DNA from: Phytophthora sp. 'mugwort'
Lineage: Eukaryota; Oomycota; Peronosporomycetes; Peronosporales; Peronosporaceae
NCBI GenBank assembly: GCA_033558025.1
Contig: JAUCEF010000007.1
Location: 4,092,001-4,156,000 of the forward strand
Reading direction: 5' to 3'
Length of the DNA stretch: 64,000 bases
Shown piece after piece: positions 30,481 to 42,209 of the stretch. Under the pieces are notes generated by a model. The model ran no database searches. It worked only from the letters and a program-made list of their open reading frames with translations, and was not told the DNA's origin. A program made the position numbers and the translations under genes. Every line of letters begins with the position of its first letter. The stretch's first letter is position 1.

Positions 30481-33400
30481 TTGAAAATCCCAGACCCGAA
30501 TATCTGGCCCTACCCGCATACGACACTTTTACCATATGGATCGGCTGTTTTCCGGGAACTTCGCTTTGATACGGCCGAGTCCGATGTCAGCGAGAGAGTG
30601 CTAAAGTATTTTATACTGTGTAACCAGCTCATTGAAGAGCATGGACTAGTCGCCTGCTTTGAGGATGAGCGTGGTGCGAAGGATAAATATAAGCTGTGGA
30701 TCGAATCAAAGTCTCCTGGGGAGAGGGGGGCGTCAAGAATGCGATCCGCTTTCGAATACCCACTGCACGCAGTCAGGAGTGCAAGTTTCACGACCTGATA
30801 TTGGAGAAAGCGTTGGAAGAGGACCGTGACTTCTGACGCCGCAAGCGGGCTCGCTACGACGAGCAATTTGCTAAACCAGACCAAGCGCCAAAGATAACCT
30901 AACTGGAACGTATTAGCAGACCAGCTAGGCTGTTACCGGCGTGTTTCGGTTGACCGACGTAGTGACGAGGCGAACCGATTAGTCTGACCCGTTGTGCAGC
31001 ATGATTCTCGGTCTGCAGCGCCGAAGTATGTGTGCCTGAAGTGTTGTGTCCCCCACTATGTGTCACCTGTCCGACTGCTACGCACGATGAAAAAGGATCA
31101 GCCCAAGAGGTTCCATTTTAAGCGTCCGGGGCAAGGGCGTATGAAGAGAATTAATGAGCCACTAGGTGGGGTGCATACCACCAATAATTCATATATTATA
31201 AAATATGAATTATTGTTAAAACGTTATGATCTTCTTGAGCTGCTCTATGCCGACATCGGCTCCGACTGGTGTTTTCTAGTCGCCAAAACTTCGAAGGGCT
31301 CGTTCGGCTGGGAACCAGTGTGCAAGCTCTGACGTTGAATAAACCCGTCGTTGGCAGAGCCGTTGGCGGACATGATGTGGAGGCTCGCGAACCTGTTCAA
31401 CTATAGCTCCAATTGCATACCGCCGCGGGTCCCGTGGACCCTGTTGAACCCGTTACCTTTTCTCATTATAGAGGGGGGGGGGAGGACGAATTCGTTCTCG
31501 GCAACGATGTCTTGTTGTCGCTATGTTTTGATGTCGATAGCAACTGCAACAACTCGCGGGCAGCAACCTTGCTGACGATAGGACCCCTTTTTGTGTGACG
31601 ATGAGTTTCGTCCTGGTCATGCCGATGATCAAGATATTCGCGAGGGCTTGGAGAAGTTGTTTCCGGCTGCAGTTGAGAATGGTTTCCTAGATCAATGGAT
31701 GCAGGAGCTTCGCCTCATCACCACGAAACATGCTATTTGGCGATGTTTTTATGTGATGATTCGTCGGCCAAAATACCACCGTACAAACTTCGCCTGAAGC
31801 CGGGCAACAAAAGACCGTTTCGCTGCAAGCCTCGCCAATACATGCCCTTGTAAGGGTGTGTTCCTGAATGATTTCAACAAGACACTCGTTGCCCTTGGAT
31901 GGTTCTACAATAATCCCAGTAGCTGGTGGGCATGCGCTGCATTGCCTTTGAGGAAGTCGAAGGTGGATGAATTTCATGAAGCCGTTGACTATAAACCGCC
32001 GGGTGTATGACTGAGCAATCATGGAATGATGCCAAGGTTAATTACCAAGCTGGAACGCCTGCGGAGCAAGAATAACCATGATTTATCTGACTTTATTTGC
32101 AGGTTTTGGCAGATTGGGTCGCTTATGAATGCAGGGAGATGATATCCTATATGGCGGATGAAGGCGTTCTCACCCGACTCGTGTGATCAGAAGGTTGTAA
32201 CTCTGCTCTGCACTTTCAATGGTTGAGGCGATTGGTCCATCGAGCTGTTGGAGGCGCGCCGGCTCATTTTAATTGACGATCTTCTATTCGACGCTAATAC
32301 GATACCGGTGTACCTTCGTGTCCTGGAGAGACTATTGGATCTAGTGAACGAGTTGGATTGAAGCTCAGTCCGAAGAATCCGTCCTTCTACCCGCACACAG
32401 TAACGGCAAAGTGATTAACAAGAACGGAAATCGCCACGATCCCAAATGGATCGGAGGCTATCGGCCATGCCAGTGCCTACCGCTGCGGGGGAGTTACAGC
32501 AGTCCATCTATGCGACGCACTGGATGCGCGATAGTCTTGTTGTCAATTCAGGCATTATTCACCCACGGCGATTACTCTTGGACCGATCACTCAATGGCAA
32601 GGGGAAGACCAAGTGTGCAGCATCGGGAATCACTTTTGCCGTGACAGCTCAAGAGCTCAATAGTTTCAATCAGGTGAAGCAGCTACCGCAACATCAGTTA
32701 CGCTAACACACCCACGTGGTGGAACCACATTATGTTTGTATGTGGATGCCAGAGGCTATGATTGGGTATCCATCCTGACATAAAGTATGGAGTGGAAACA
32801 AGTCGCACCAATCACTGAGCAGGCACATCAATTACTCGTATGTAAGAGCGGGACTTTCGATGGCACCCAATAACACTGGATCATCATTGAATAGGAGGCG
32901 TTCCTAATCGTACTCTCATGCGAAGACCTCGACTACTTACTGCTGAGCCCCGGTGTTTTAATGTGTACTATGACCACCGGAACCTGATTCATCTGTTTGC
33001 TCCACGTCACGAAGTGAATAAGCATGTCCGTGGCATGTTGCTATCTTGGGCCGTAAGACTTATGAAATTTCGACAAGCGATTGTGGTTGACAACCTTTGA
33101 GCGGACATGATCAGTAGACGGAGCAGAGTGGCCCGACGGCAATATCTACCACTAGATCATGAAGTTTTAAGCCAAGCTGGCTTCACCTGGCCTACTCTTC
33201 GTGAAACAGTGGCGATGCAGACAGCTATGTGCAGTCATCCCCAAGGGCTTGTGAGGTAGATCTACTTGGTGTGCGTCGTGTCGGCGACGCTGCTTGGATT
33301 CCTACTGCGTCTGCGGCTCTCATCCAGCGTCTCATTATTTCTTATTGTTGGACGTAAGGATATTGTGGAGAAGCCGTCGTCCTGAACCACGTTCGACGTG

Positions 33401-34620
33401 TATTTCTGATCGAAGGGGTGATGCAGCTCATTCGCCGATTCGTGCGCTCCTGCTCGTTCTGTCAGCATATGAATGGCGACAGGGTAGTACACGCCCATGA
33501 GGAGAAATTTACTGTTCTGACGTTCGCAAAGGAGCTCCTCAGGTGATATATTTGGCACATAAAAAATGGGTGCTGAAATACAACTTTACTCATTTTTGCA
33601 AATTTGTTCTATGTGACTCACCGACTAGTGGGGTTGCGTAAAAACGATACTCGGGTGGCACAGTCGTTTCGGTGTGCCCGTTATAGGGGCGAGCGACAAT
33701 GGTTCACGTTTCAAGAACCAAGTCGTAGCAGAACTATGCAAGCGGCTGAAGTGTCAGCAGCCGTTTGTGGTGGCATACAGCCCGTGGGTGAATGCCTCAG
33801 TCGAGCGAACAAACAGGGATATTTTGCAAGTTTTGCGTGCTATGCTTATGGAGTACTGACTTCGCACCAAGACTGGATCTATCTAGCTCCTTTGATACAA
33901 ACAAACATGATCACTCTCCTGTTGCATCACTTGCGAATAAGGCTCCAGTACAGGTTTTCTGGCCTATCCTGTCCCGCTCCTATCTACGTGCTGTACCTCC
34001 CTGGTCAGAAGTCTCGTGGACATACTGGGCATTCTCCAGCAAAGCTATGATCTAGTATCGAAAACATGTATCGTGAGGTTATCGATAAATGCCAGAAAAT
34101 CTCGCTACTGCACCAGAAAATCATGTGGTGCACAAGAGTTATACTAACGTTGATGTTGGGATTACGTGCTGCAATCACGTGTTGAGGAGCGACGCAACAA
34201 CAAACTGCTAGTGACTTGGATTGGGTCTTAAGTTGTCACCCGTGCTGACTCGCACTCATTTAGTGTTCGACATCTCCTTACGGGTAGCGAGAAATACGTG
34301 CATGCCTCTCGCCTAAGTTCTATGCAGACTGCGACTTGGCGGTAACCGACGAGCTCGGGCTTTTGGAGCATGTTGCAGCTCAAGAGATTGTATTTAAAAT
34401 TGGGCAAGCGGTCAAGCACCGCTGGAACGCCCAACGCAAGAGTTTGGGTTGCTTGTGAGCTGGTGTGGATTAGACTCTATCGAGGACTCGCGGGCGCCGT
34501 TACATCGCTTATGCGGGATGTGGTTGTGCTTATCCGTGACTACGTAGACGCCAGCAATGATGAAAAATTGATGACAGCATTCAAGAACCTGGCCTCGAGC
34601 TAGTAGCTTAGTGACGGTTT
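30481..34620 (+). mobile_element. second Ty3/gypsy retrotransposon, heavily decayed
   Basis: Fragments in order. A gag-like region covers 30481-31330, with a possible zinc-knuckle relic KYVCLKCCVPHYV. A retropepsin end (FVLGNDVLLSLCFDVDSN) lies at about 31485, and the pre-RT linker (DIREGLEKLFPAAVENGF) at about 31640. Broken RT pieces follow (RPFRCKPRQY at about 31815; AMPVPTAAGELQQ at about 32460). RNase H-side pieces are VYYDHRNLIHLFAPRHEVNK and LLSWAVRLMKF (about 32955-33075). The integrase core is DNGSRFKNQVVAELCKRLKC and SPWVNASVERTNRDILQVL (about 33680-33845). A post-integrase stretch reads HLLTGSEKYVHASRL (about 34270). No LTRs were found. It belongs to a different lineage from the element at 22.7-27.8 kb. 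Confidence 0.75.
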
Positions 34621-34639
34621 GACTATCACAAGGTAACGA

Positions 34640-36520
34640 CATTTTTGCCTGTAGCCTCAACAAACAAATATGTAGTAGCAGTGCTATCTACGCAAGGAGT
34701 GACTTAAAACAGTGTGACAGGGCTAGCGTGGCTGTAGCCATGACGGCGCCATTCAATGCCATTGTCATTAGCTTGAATCAGTGGCATATACGGTATATAT
34801 TGTACCATATGCGTAGGTTTACCTGCAACGCCGGCGAGCAAGTTGTGAGCAACGCTTGTTTTCTTCTTTTTTTGTGGGGGGAGGGGGTTGTAGCGCGGGG
34901 TTCAGGTCGAAAGCCTTGCCCTCATTGCACTTTGATCAGTGAGTGCGGTTGTAGCATGATCAGCTGGTACTGGTTCGTATTTGGAGTTGCAACTCAAGGC
35001 GTAGTTAAGGTTGTGGGTCTTTGAGCGCCATGGTGTTCCTCGCCGTGGCGAGCAGAACAAACTTTCCACTAAGCAATATAATCGGCAACAAAAACTTACG
35101 GAAGTGGCAGCTTCCCAAACTTCCTACCGTTTTCGTCTCGTGGACGTACTACACCATTTAAAAAAACAATATCAAAGTTTCTGACGCGATACGAGGCTCT
35201 AACAACCTTAGTTTGAAGTTTGTTGTTCGCTTGCGGCATGGAACGTGATTCCCTGAGCTAGACCAGGCGCGCGCAAACTGGGTGGGCCGAGGTGAGGAGA
35301 GTGCTCGTGGCAATTAGAGTGAAGGCGGCGCGCTTCACAGAGATTCCGACGCTGAAAAGAGGCGCTTAAGTGGTAAATGGCACAGGTTCAACCTCCAACA
35401 TGGCTTTGGCATCGCAAGAAAAAGAAAACGAGAGCGAATCTGCAGTCGACGCATCCGCCTTGACCTGCAGTGGAAGTTGGAGGAATACGAGGTGCGCGAC
35501 GTATATACCATTAATTATTGATGTCAAGCTAGGACCTGAAGACAAAACAAATGGATCGCCAAGCGTCTCGTCCGCGCCGATTTCGCGGGCATACCAGACA
35601 GGTCTGTGAGAGGACTTCGTGAGATGCTGCGAGAACAACGGAAGGAGCTAGGAAGGAAGCAAGTGCATAGGTTTCTGCTGGACGTTTCCTATAGTTAGCA
35701 CCCCAATGACTAGATTTTGTTTTGGCGATTTTGTATTCCATATTACGTTCAAAGGGTGAGAGGGAATGACTACCTACTTATGTCCGCTTCCTGTTGAGGG
35801 TGTATTCCAATAGTAGGGATTTATCTTGTGGGATCATCTGTACAAGCTCCCCACTACGAAAGGTAGCGAAGCGTGTCAACTTCAACAACGCTCCAGCTGT
35901 TGTTACATGTACTTCGAGGCGGACTCCACGGGCAAGCCTGGGGAGGGTCATACTATAGGCAGTTTGTTCAGACTCTATACAACATCCAGAGCAGCTGGAT
36001 ACAACTGGTACTATCTAAGGGAGCCTACGAAAACAATAATATAAAATGCAGCGTGTCCGTAGCAGAGGATATATATGTATTATCGAAATAGAAGATAGTG
36101 CTAAGACTTCATTTGTATGAAAGAACCGAAGACACAATACAGAGGACGAGATTTAAAAATCAAGCTATTACAGGCGAGATACGCCATATCCTCACCAGAA
36201 TCAAAACGTTCTCATAGTTTCAAAACACCATCGCCTAAACAGTACCAGACTCACGTCACCCGCCGTCCAGCAACACTCAAGTTTATCCTTAAAGGAAGCC
36301 TTCAACACCACAAAAGACGGATCTTTCCGCCTTAGTCACCAGGTCTGACAGCCAGCAGATGCCACGGGCCTAAGGGAGTTGTCTCGCTTTCTAGATTCTC
36401 GAAAGGCACTCAAGACGTCAGTCTTTGTACCCCCATTCGGTTGTATCGACCCCTGCCTTGCCACTGTCCAGTATATTATGCATTTTAAGAAGGGCTCTTG
36501 GCCCAACCTTGCGTTTAGCT
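34640..36520. other. no gene recognised
   Basis: No supported gene. A plus-strand stretch at about 35420-35690 is protein-like but broken (LDLQWKLEEYEVRDVYTIN; LREMLREQRKELGRKQVHRF), and its family is not recognised. A 72-codon Lys-rich frame lies at 36117-36335. Confidence 0.4.
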
Positions 36521-36531
36521 TGATAACAAAG

Positions 36532-36815
36532 CTAACTAGTTTGTATTACTCGTATTCTGCCCGCGCAACACGTGCGACCTCAATGAGCTACGCTTCGTGT
36601 AGATCTTGTCGCACATATTGCACTTGTACTCGCCCACGTTTGTTGCCGCGTGGCGACGATTTTTCTGGCTCTTTGTACAAGCAAGATTCTTGGCGCCGCC
36701 GCAGCGGGTGCATACGATTTATTAAATTTCAGACAAATGAAACCGCAGAACTGGCAGGTTTTATGACGAGGAAAAACGCTATTCACCACGTCAGGCTTCC
36801 ACTTCAGGCCTTGTA
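36532..36815 (-). pseudogene. C2H2 zinc-finger protein remnant
   Basis: The minus strand reads HKTCQFCGFICLKFNKS at about 36770-36720. After a frameshift it continues VCTRCGGAKNLACTKSQKNR, then EYKCNMCDKIYTKRSSLRSH and VLRGQ to a TAG at about 36534. YKCNMCDKIYTKRSSLRSHVLRGQ-type spacing (C-x2-C-x12-H) is a C2H2 finger that lacks a clear last His. CxxC pairs also occur in the first part. The frameshift at about 36715 could be an intron boundary in a living gene, but no GT...AG pair was obvious. Confidence 0.5.
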
Positions 36816-37139
36816 AGATAAGTACACAGCGAATTTGATGGTTCTCGGGACCGAATTTAACGCCACAGTATACCAGATCTCGACGTAAAATGATGAAGTA
36901 GCCCGCTTTTAAATTTCCCCCGGCCTCCCACCTCCTTGAAGTTGTTCAATATTGTGCCTCTTTTTGCAGTTTCTTGAGGACGTCGGGATGGAGGAGAAGG
37001 CTGGCGACAAAAGTATCCACGGACAGTAAATCTCACTGCTATCATTGGTAGTTTGAGATTCAGTGCCCGTCTAAAAGGACGGGTCGACTAAACCAAAACC
37101 AAAGGCGGTCAAGGCGAAGCGGATCGTCGCTATCTGTAT

Positions 37140-37972
37140 GGTTAAAGAAGATCTCGAGACGAATGACATGTAATTGAATCTGCGTCGGTACACGACATTG
37201 TGTCCTTAAGTTGCACATTCAATTCGTCAACCGACAGATTGAAGAGGTTCAAGTTCTTTTTATTCCCCCAAAACAACGAAAGCCGCCATCGCGTATGAAA
37301 TTGCAAGGCTACCGGCGACGAAATAGATCCTATTAACGGTGGAGATTGTCGCATTTTCAATGGAATGGATCGCAAATGCTGCGCAAAGGTAATCGCGTAT
37401 TAGCGCACTCACAGCTCTGATAGTGAGGCTGCACTCACATCGGAGATAGCTGGCGTAGGTGTTTTCTCGACGTCGGTAGTTTTCTATCATTAAGAAAATG
37501 GCATCAATCCGACAGCATTCTGAAGCAGGTGGAGAAGGTGGTTGGTTGTATCGAACAACTAGACTTCTCGTGGATTGATTACATGTCGTTTTGTATTGAA
37601 GAGAACCAGCGCTGTTTGCAAAAAACAAATGCTGAAAATCCCAATTTCTATATCAGAGGTAAGGCATTTGTTTAAAGATACAATACTGGTCCAGACTGGT
37701 AACGCACTGTTGTGTGTCTGATATGAACGATCAAAGGTGTTCGATCTAACCGCAAAGAAACGCTTAGCGATGAGATCGTGCAGATCGTTTTGATGAAGAG
37801 ATTCGGAACTGACCCCTGAGCTAGTGTTGACGGCAGTGAACGCTATGAAATGCGACTCGCATTGACTCGCATAATGCGAATCAGTTGCATATCCTTTACA
37901 CACGGCAACGCTCATGCTTATTGGATGAGCACTCTGGGTATCAGACAATACGCATATTTTAGGGCTCTTCAA
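37140..37972 (-). pseudogene. possible membrane-protein remnant
   Basis: Two minus-strand frames (37972-37559 and 37628-37260) carry hydrophobic segments (IEIGIFSICFLQTALVLF; IYFVAGSLAISYAMAAFVVL) set in otherwise ordinary protein-like sequence. They overlap and lie in different frames, so either an intron or a frameshift joins them. No family was recognised, and the call is weak. Confidence 0.3.
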
Positions 37973-38079
37973 GTCAGCATTGATTTATACGCCAAAGCAA
38001 GTAGGAGGGACTGGGACTTTCCTCCATTCCGATTACATGTAAGGTACACCGGATGAAGTATGCCATTCACTGGCTCACC

Positions 38080-39830
38080 TAACAGGCAGGTTATTATTCG
38101 GCGGCCTGGAAGGCCTGGGCGTTTCGGGACGCCTCATTGGGCGAGAATCAAGGGATATCCCCTCGACAAGCGCGATCGAGGCAGCTACTTCACAGCTTAA
38201 GAGAACGGCAAGAAACACCCTCCACCAACTTCTGGGTACGTGGCTCGGATCAGCTATGGAAGACAACTCGGACGTCCAAAGAGCACAGTCCGAAGAGTAC
38301 GAACAGCTCCTCTGGAGCCTTAAGTTGGACACGAGCCGAGGAATGGAGTTTAGATTTGCCACGGACACTAACCTCATCGGCTCGGAGCATGTCAACAACG
38401 GAAGCCAGCTTCTGGTCGAGGTATCTGTGGACAGACAATCCATGGATCAGGGATCAACAGGGTGACATGCTAATTCAGCGTACGTATAATCGCATCCAAC
38501 AATGCCCAATCGCAGAACTACACGTGCAACGCACCGGGGTACGAACGTACGCCATGGAAAATCCAACAACAGGACGAGGTCAGCACCGACAAGCCAAGTT
38601 GCGAAGTTAAGGAATCGCGATCTTGCTAAGCTCGCCAAGACTAGCGATCGGAGAGGAGATACAAACCCACAGGGAGCAATGCTTCCGACACCCACCAAAC
38701 TTAGAAAATGAGTATCAGTGGGTTGCACCCAGGATCGAACCGAATGGAGGGTAAACCAGAGGAGGCCGGATCAAGGGGCGACGGAGTTATCACCTTACGA
38801 CAGCAGGAAAAACGGTATCCACTGGAACGTGCCTCCGGAAAATGTAGCAACGGACCAGACAGCAGCGGGCTGCCGGACGTTGCGCAAGCGGCAGGAGGCG
38901 GGAGGAATCGTCTTCTACGCGCATCCGGCGATACAGCAGTTTCCATGAGAAGTGTCAGACTCCACAGCCAACAAGCACGTGATGCTAGCACTGAAGAAGC
39001 GACCGCACAAGCGATTTAAGGGACCAGGAAGCGGATTGATCAGGACGCTGGAGAAATTAGGAAAGTCGGCAGCCACCAGCACGTGGCAAGCAGCGGGGTT
39101 GGGGCAAATGCCCACACGGTTATGGGCACATCGCCAAGAGTTCACGGAATATCAAGTCCGGACGGCGTATAGGGTGGCGGTGCGGCAGTTAAATCTCTAC
39201 CATGAGGGGCGGAGGATGACAGCAGCTGCAGGAAGCTGCAACGCTACCAGGCCACAAAGGAAACGTTGGAGCACATTTTCTGGGAGTGCCCTTATGCCCA
39301 AGCGTGCTGGAAGAAACTGATATGGCACTGGACAGCAGAAAAATGGGTGGGAGATATGCAAGGTTTTCAGGCAAACCGCACCAGAAGACAAGCACCACCA
39401 TTGTCCAGAGTGCCTAAGGAGAAGATCAGAACAAAACATCCTGACTCAGTCATCGAACAGGAGGCAGTCTGGAAGTGATTATGGAGCATCATATGCACCA
39501 TTTGCATTACCAGTCTCTGGATTAAAGAAACAGAGTCATATTCCGACAAGAGAAAGTGACAATGGAAGGGAGCGTCAACGAATTCTGGGAGACGAGTCTG
39601 AGGCAGAGCAGGACAATCGCAAAGAGGGAATGTCGGAGAGCAGACGCCAAGATACAAGGAACAAGGCTATGATTCAGTCAACAACACCTAGCACGGCAAC
39701 AAAGAGAGCAGTCAACCAAGGCGAAACGCCACGAGCAACTACCGGACTCGAACGAGGAACCGGTGTTGCTAATCTGGCTGAAGGTTACCAGACTTCCTGC
39801 AACCAGTAAATAAGGTGTAATAGACCAGTC
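38080..39830 (+). mobile_element. LINE (non-LTR retrotransposon) 3' end
   Basis: The downstream part of a LINE ORF in shifting frames. At about 38950-39170: NKHVMLALKKRPHKRFKGPG, WQAAGLGQMPTRLWAHRQEF and TEYQVRTAYRVAVRQLNLYH. Then the zf-RVT-like motif MEHIFWECPYAQACWKKLIW (39266), PPLSRVPKEKIRTKHPDSVI and EQEAVWK. 'HIFWECP.A...W..L' is the C-terminal zinc-binding region found after reverse transcriptase in many plant-type and oomycete LINEs. The reverse transcriptase core itself is not seen, so the copy is 5'-truncated, as is usual for LINEs. The 3' end at about 39.8 kb is approximate. Confidence 0.75.
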
Positions 39831-39834
39831 TGAA

Positions 39835-40087
39835 TCTAATATTTTAGGGCTCTTCGCGGTTGGGACTCACTTGGGGTGCATCTGGGACCTGTGTGGGTCA
39901 TAATGCTGGGTTGGGTTGGGCATGGTTGGGTGCAGGTGCCTCGTCACATTTTGTTTAGTTGGGTACAGCAACACGTGCCTTCAAGAAAACTGTTTCGGTA
40001 ACAACAGCGAAATACCAGCACCTTCTGTGCAAAAATGTGCACATAGTGTATTGGAAATTAAGAGTCAAGTACGATACGGCAGCCACT
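39835..40087. other. intergenic, G-rich; no gene
   Basis: Region between the LINE end and the stop of the ammonium transporter, with GGGTTGGG-type repeats at about 39905-39935. It contains the transporter's 3' flank. Confidence 0.4.
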
Positions 40088-41623
40088 TTAGACCTGCTCA
40101 GCCGGGTCCGACTTCATGAACGCCGCCTCGAAAGACGTCTCAGGGGGGTTAAACTGAACGGTCTTCGGTCCGTGGTCGCTTTGGTCACCGTGATGGCTGT
40201 AGTCATAGGCGAGGCCGCCGTGGTATGAAATGTCGATGCCGTTCACCTCCTTCTCTTCGTTAATGCGAAGACCGACAGTGTGCTTGAGCACGACGAGGAT
40301 GATCAGAGTGCCGAAGAACACGTACGCAGCGGCCACGCTGTTCGCTACCAACTGGTACACGAACTGCATGCCATGTCCGTAGAAGGCACCACCCTTAATG
40401 GTTGGGTTCACCTCTGAGGTGGCAAAGAGACCAGTCAGCAAGCCGCCCATGAAGCCACCACAGCCGTGGATAGCAAACACATCCAGTGTGTCGTCGTAAC
40501 GTAGACGGTTTTTGAGCTTTACGGCAAAGAAGCCCGTAAAGGCGCCAACGACGCCGAAAATCAGCGATGCCCATGGGTGCACGTATCCGGATCCGGGGGT
40601 AATGGTGGCCATTCCTGCGACAGCTCCACTGGCAGCTCCGCACGGGTCCAAATTTTGTGAAAGACTGTACTCAAGCAGCACCCACGTTATGAAACCAGCA
40701 GAGGCAGCCAAGTGCGTGTTGACCGCTGCCGTAGCACCGATTCCGTCAGCGGCACCTCCCGATCCACCGTTGAAGCCGAACCACCCGAACCAGAGGAACG
40801 TGCAGCCGATCATAACAAGCGGGACGTTGTGTGGCTTTACAGGCTCGCCGTGGTTGTAGCGCTTCCCTACCATCAGAGCAGCGGCGAGAGCACCGAATCC
40901 ACCCGAGACATGGATGACAGTGCCACCACCAAAGTCAAGCGCTCCCATGCTGCCCTCCCAGCCTCGGGGCGTAATGCCCCACGTGTCGTCAAGCTTCTGC
41001 GACCAGATCCAGTACACCAACGGTTCGTAGACGATGGACGTCCAGAGGAAGATAAAGATAAGATATGTGCCGAACTTCATACGCCCAACAATTCCTCCGC
41101 TCAATTCGGCCGGAGTAATCGCGGCGAATTGCGTCTGGAAGAAGGCGTACAAGATGTGCGGAATGCCGGTGCCGTAGGTGCCGCTTGGCGTCCCACCCAC
41201 ATGGTTGTATCCCGCCCACCCGAAGACGCCGTGCGTTCCAAAGGCTGCCGAGTAGCCAAACGCCCAGAATTGGATCGTCACCATTGCCATACTCACGAAT
41301 GACATCATAATGGTGTTGGAGGCCATTTCCTCGCCCGCCAGGCCAGCGTAGAAGAAGGCGACGCCGGGCGTCATGATCATCACCAGTGCACTGGAAGTCA
41401 GCATCCATGCCGTGTTACCCGAGTCGATGGCCTGGTCGTAGTCCGCGCCGGCCTTCTCGCCCTTGTTCTTGTAGTCGATGCACTCACCCGTGACCGAATC
41501 GAGGTACTGCGAGATCAGACACGACCCGCTCGAGCCGCTGCTCTGCGCCGATACTGCCGCAGCCAGCGCCACGATGGCCAGCAACACAATGCACCGAGTT
41601 CTTGGACAGCTGAATCGAAGCAT
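40088..41623 (-). CDS. ammonium transporter, Amt/MEP/Rh family
   Basis: A single-exon, intact 511-aa protein that takes up ammonium across a membrane. Residues 1-26 look like a signal peptide (CIVLLAIVALAAAVSA), followed by a Ser/Cys lumenal stretch. About 11 hydrophobic segments follow from residue 70. Family signatures: GVAFFYAGL (88-95), DFGGGTVIHVSGG with the first pore His at 238, WFGWFGFNGGS (278-288), PCGAASGAVAGMATITPGSG (327-346), and the second pore His at 386 in FAIHGCGG. The C-terminal tail (388 onward, ending about 60 residues after EEKEVNGID) is cytoplasmic and His-rich. Codons are strongly G/C-ending. A good core promoter lies 37 nt upstream. It stands alone between mobile-element debris. 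Confidence 0.95.
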   Translation of the reverse strand: MLRFSCPRTRCIVLLAIVALAAAVSAQSSGSSGSCLISQYLDSVTGECIDYKNKGEKAGADYDQAIDSGNTAWMLTSSALVMIMTPGVAFFYAGLAGEEMASNTIMMSFVSMAMVTIQFWAFGYSAAFGTHGVFGWAGYNHVGGTPSGTYGTGIPHILYAFFQTQFAAITPAELSGGIVGRMKFGTYLIFIFLWTSIVYEPLVYWIWSQKLDDTWGITPRGWEGSMGALDFGGGTVIHVSGGFGALAAALMVGKRYNHGEPVKPHNVPLVMIGCTFLWFGWFGFNGGSGGAADGIGATAAVNTHLAASAGFITWVLLEYSLSQNLDPCGAASGAVAGMATITPGSGYVHPWASLIFGVVGAFTGFFAVKLKNRLRYDDTLDVFAIHGCGGFMGGLLTGLFATSEVNPTIKGGAFYGHGMQFVYQLVANSVAAAYVFFGTLIILVVLKHTVGLRINEEKEVNGIDISYHGGLAYDYSHHGDQSDHGPKTVQFNPPETSFEAAFMKSDPAEQV

Positions 41624-41659
41624 CGTTAATCGAAGTCTTCTGATTATGCTCTGCGCAGC

Positions 41660-41675
41660 AAATTAACGAGTGAGC
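41660..41675 (-). promoter_or_regulatory. oomycete-type core promoter of the ammonium transporter
   Basis: On the minus strand GCTCACTCGTTAATTT matches GCTCATTYYNCAWTTT at 13 of 16 positions, 37-52 nt upstream of the ATG at 41623. Confidence 0.65.
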
Positions 41676-41679
41676 CCAA

Positions 41680-42205
41680 GTCGAAATGGAGAAACGGGAC
41701 GCAAGCAGGCACCGACCATTGCACCCAAAAAGCGAAGACTAAAAAACAGCGAGGGATGAGCACGCTCGAATGCACAAACAATCTGCTCTAGACGCCTCGA
41801 GTCGCAGGTGGCACCAGTCTCCAGAAAATGCCGTGCCAGGCGCATACGGTTTTGTGCTGACTGCTAAGATCATCTACGAGCAAGTTAACGTCATGGACGT
41901 GGTGATGCTCCGCGAGCGCCGCATCAGCATTAAGGGGGAGGTTCCCGACGCAAAGGGGCGATTAAAGACAGAAGGACAGGAGAAGTTCCGAACCGGAACG
42001 CCATGACGCGCAAACGGGTTTCGCCAGTGCAACCACGTCAAGGATGAAGACGATGACATCACGTCAAAATTTGGTATACTGTACTCCCCCTCGTGTGTTC
42101 CACGTCACGCGACGTGTCTACGCGCTGATTGGTTGATGATGTTTAACCTACATATTAAATTGTCTGTACTACAGATGATCTTCTTGACTGTGATACTGTA
42201 GTTGG
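41680..42205. other. no gene recognised
   Basis: A plus-strand 78-codon frame at 41770-42006 (AYGFVLTAKIIYEQVNVMD; ERRISIKGEVPDAKGRLK) is protein-like, but its family is not recognised. Nothing else is supported. Confidence 0.3.
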
Positions 42206-42209
42206 CTAT

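Noticed and set aside
40712..41302. 196-codon plus-strand frame over the ammonium transporter
   Set aside because: Antisense shadow of a highly biased gene, with no motif of its own.
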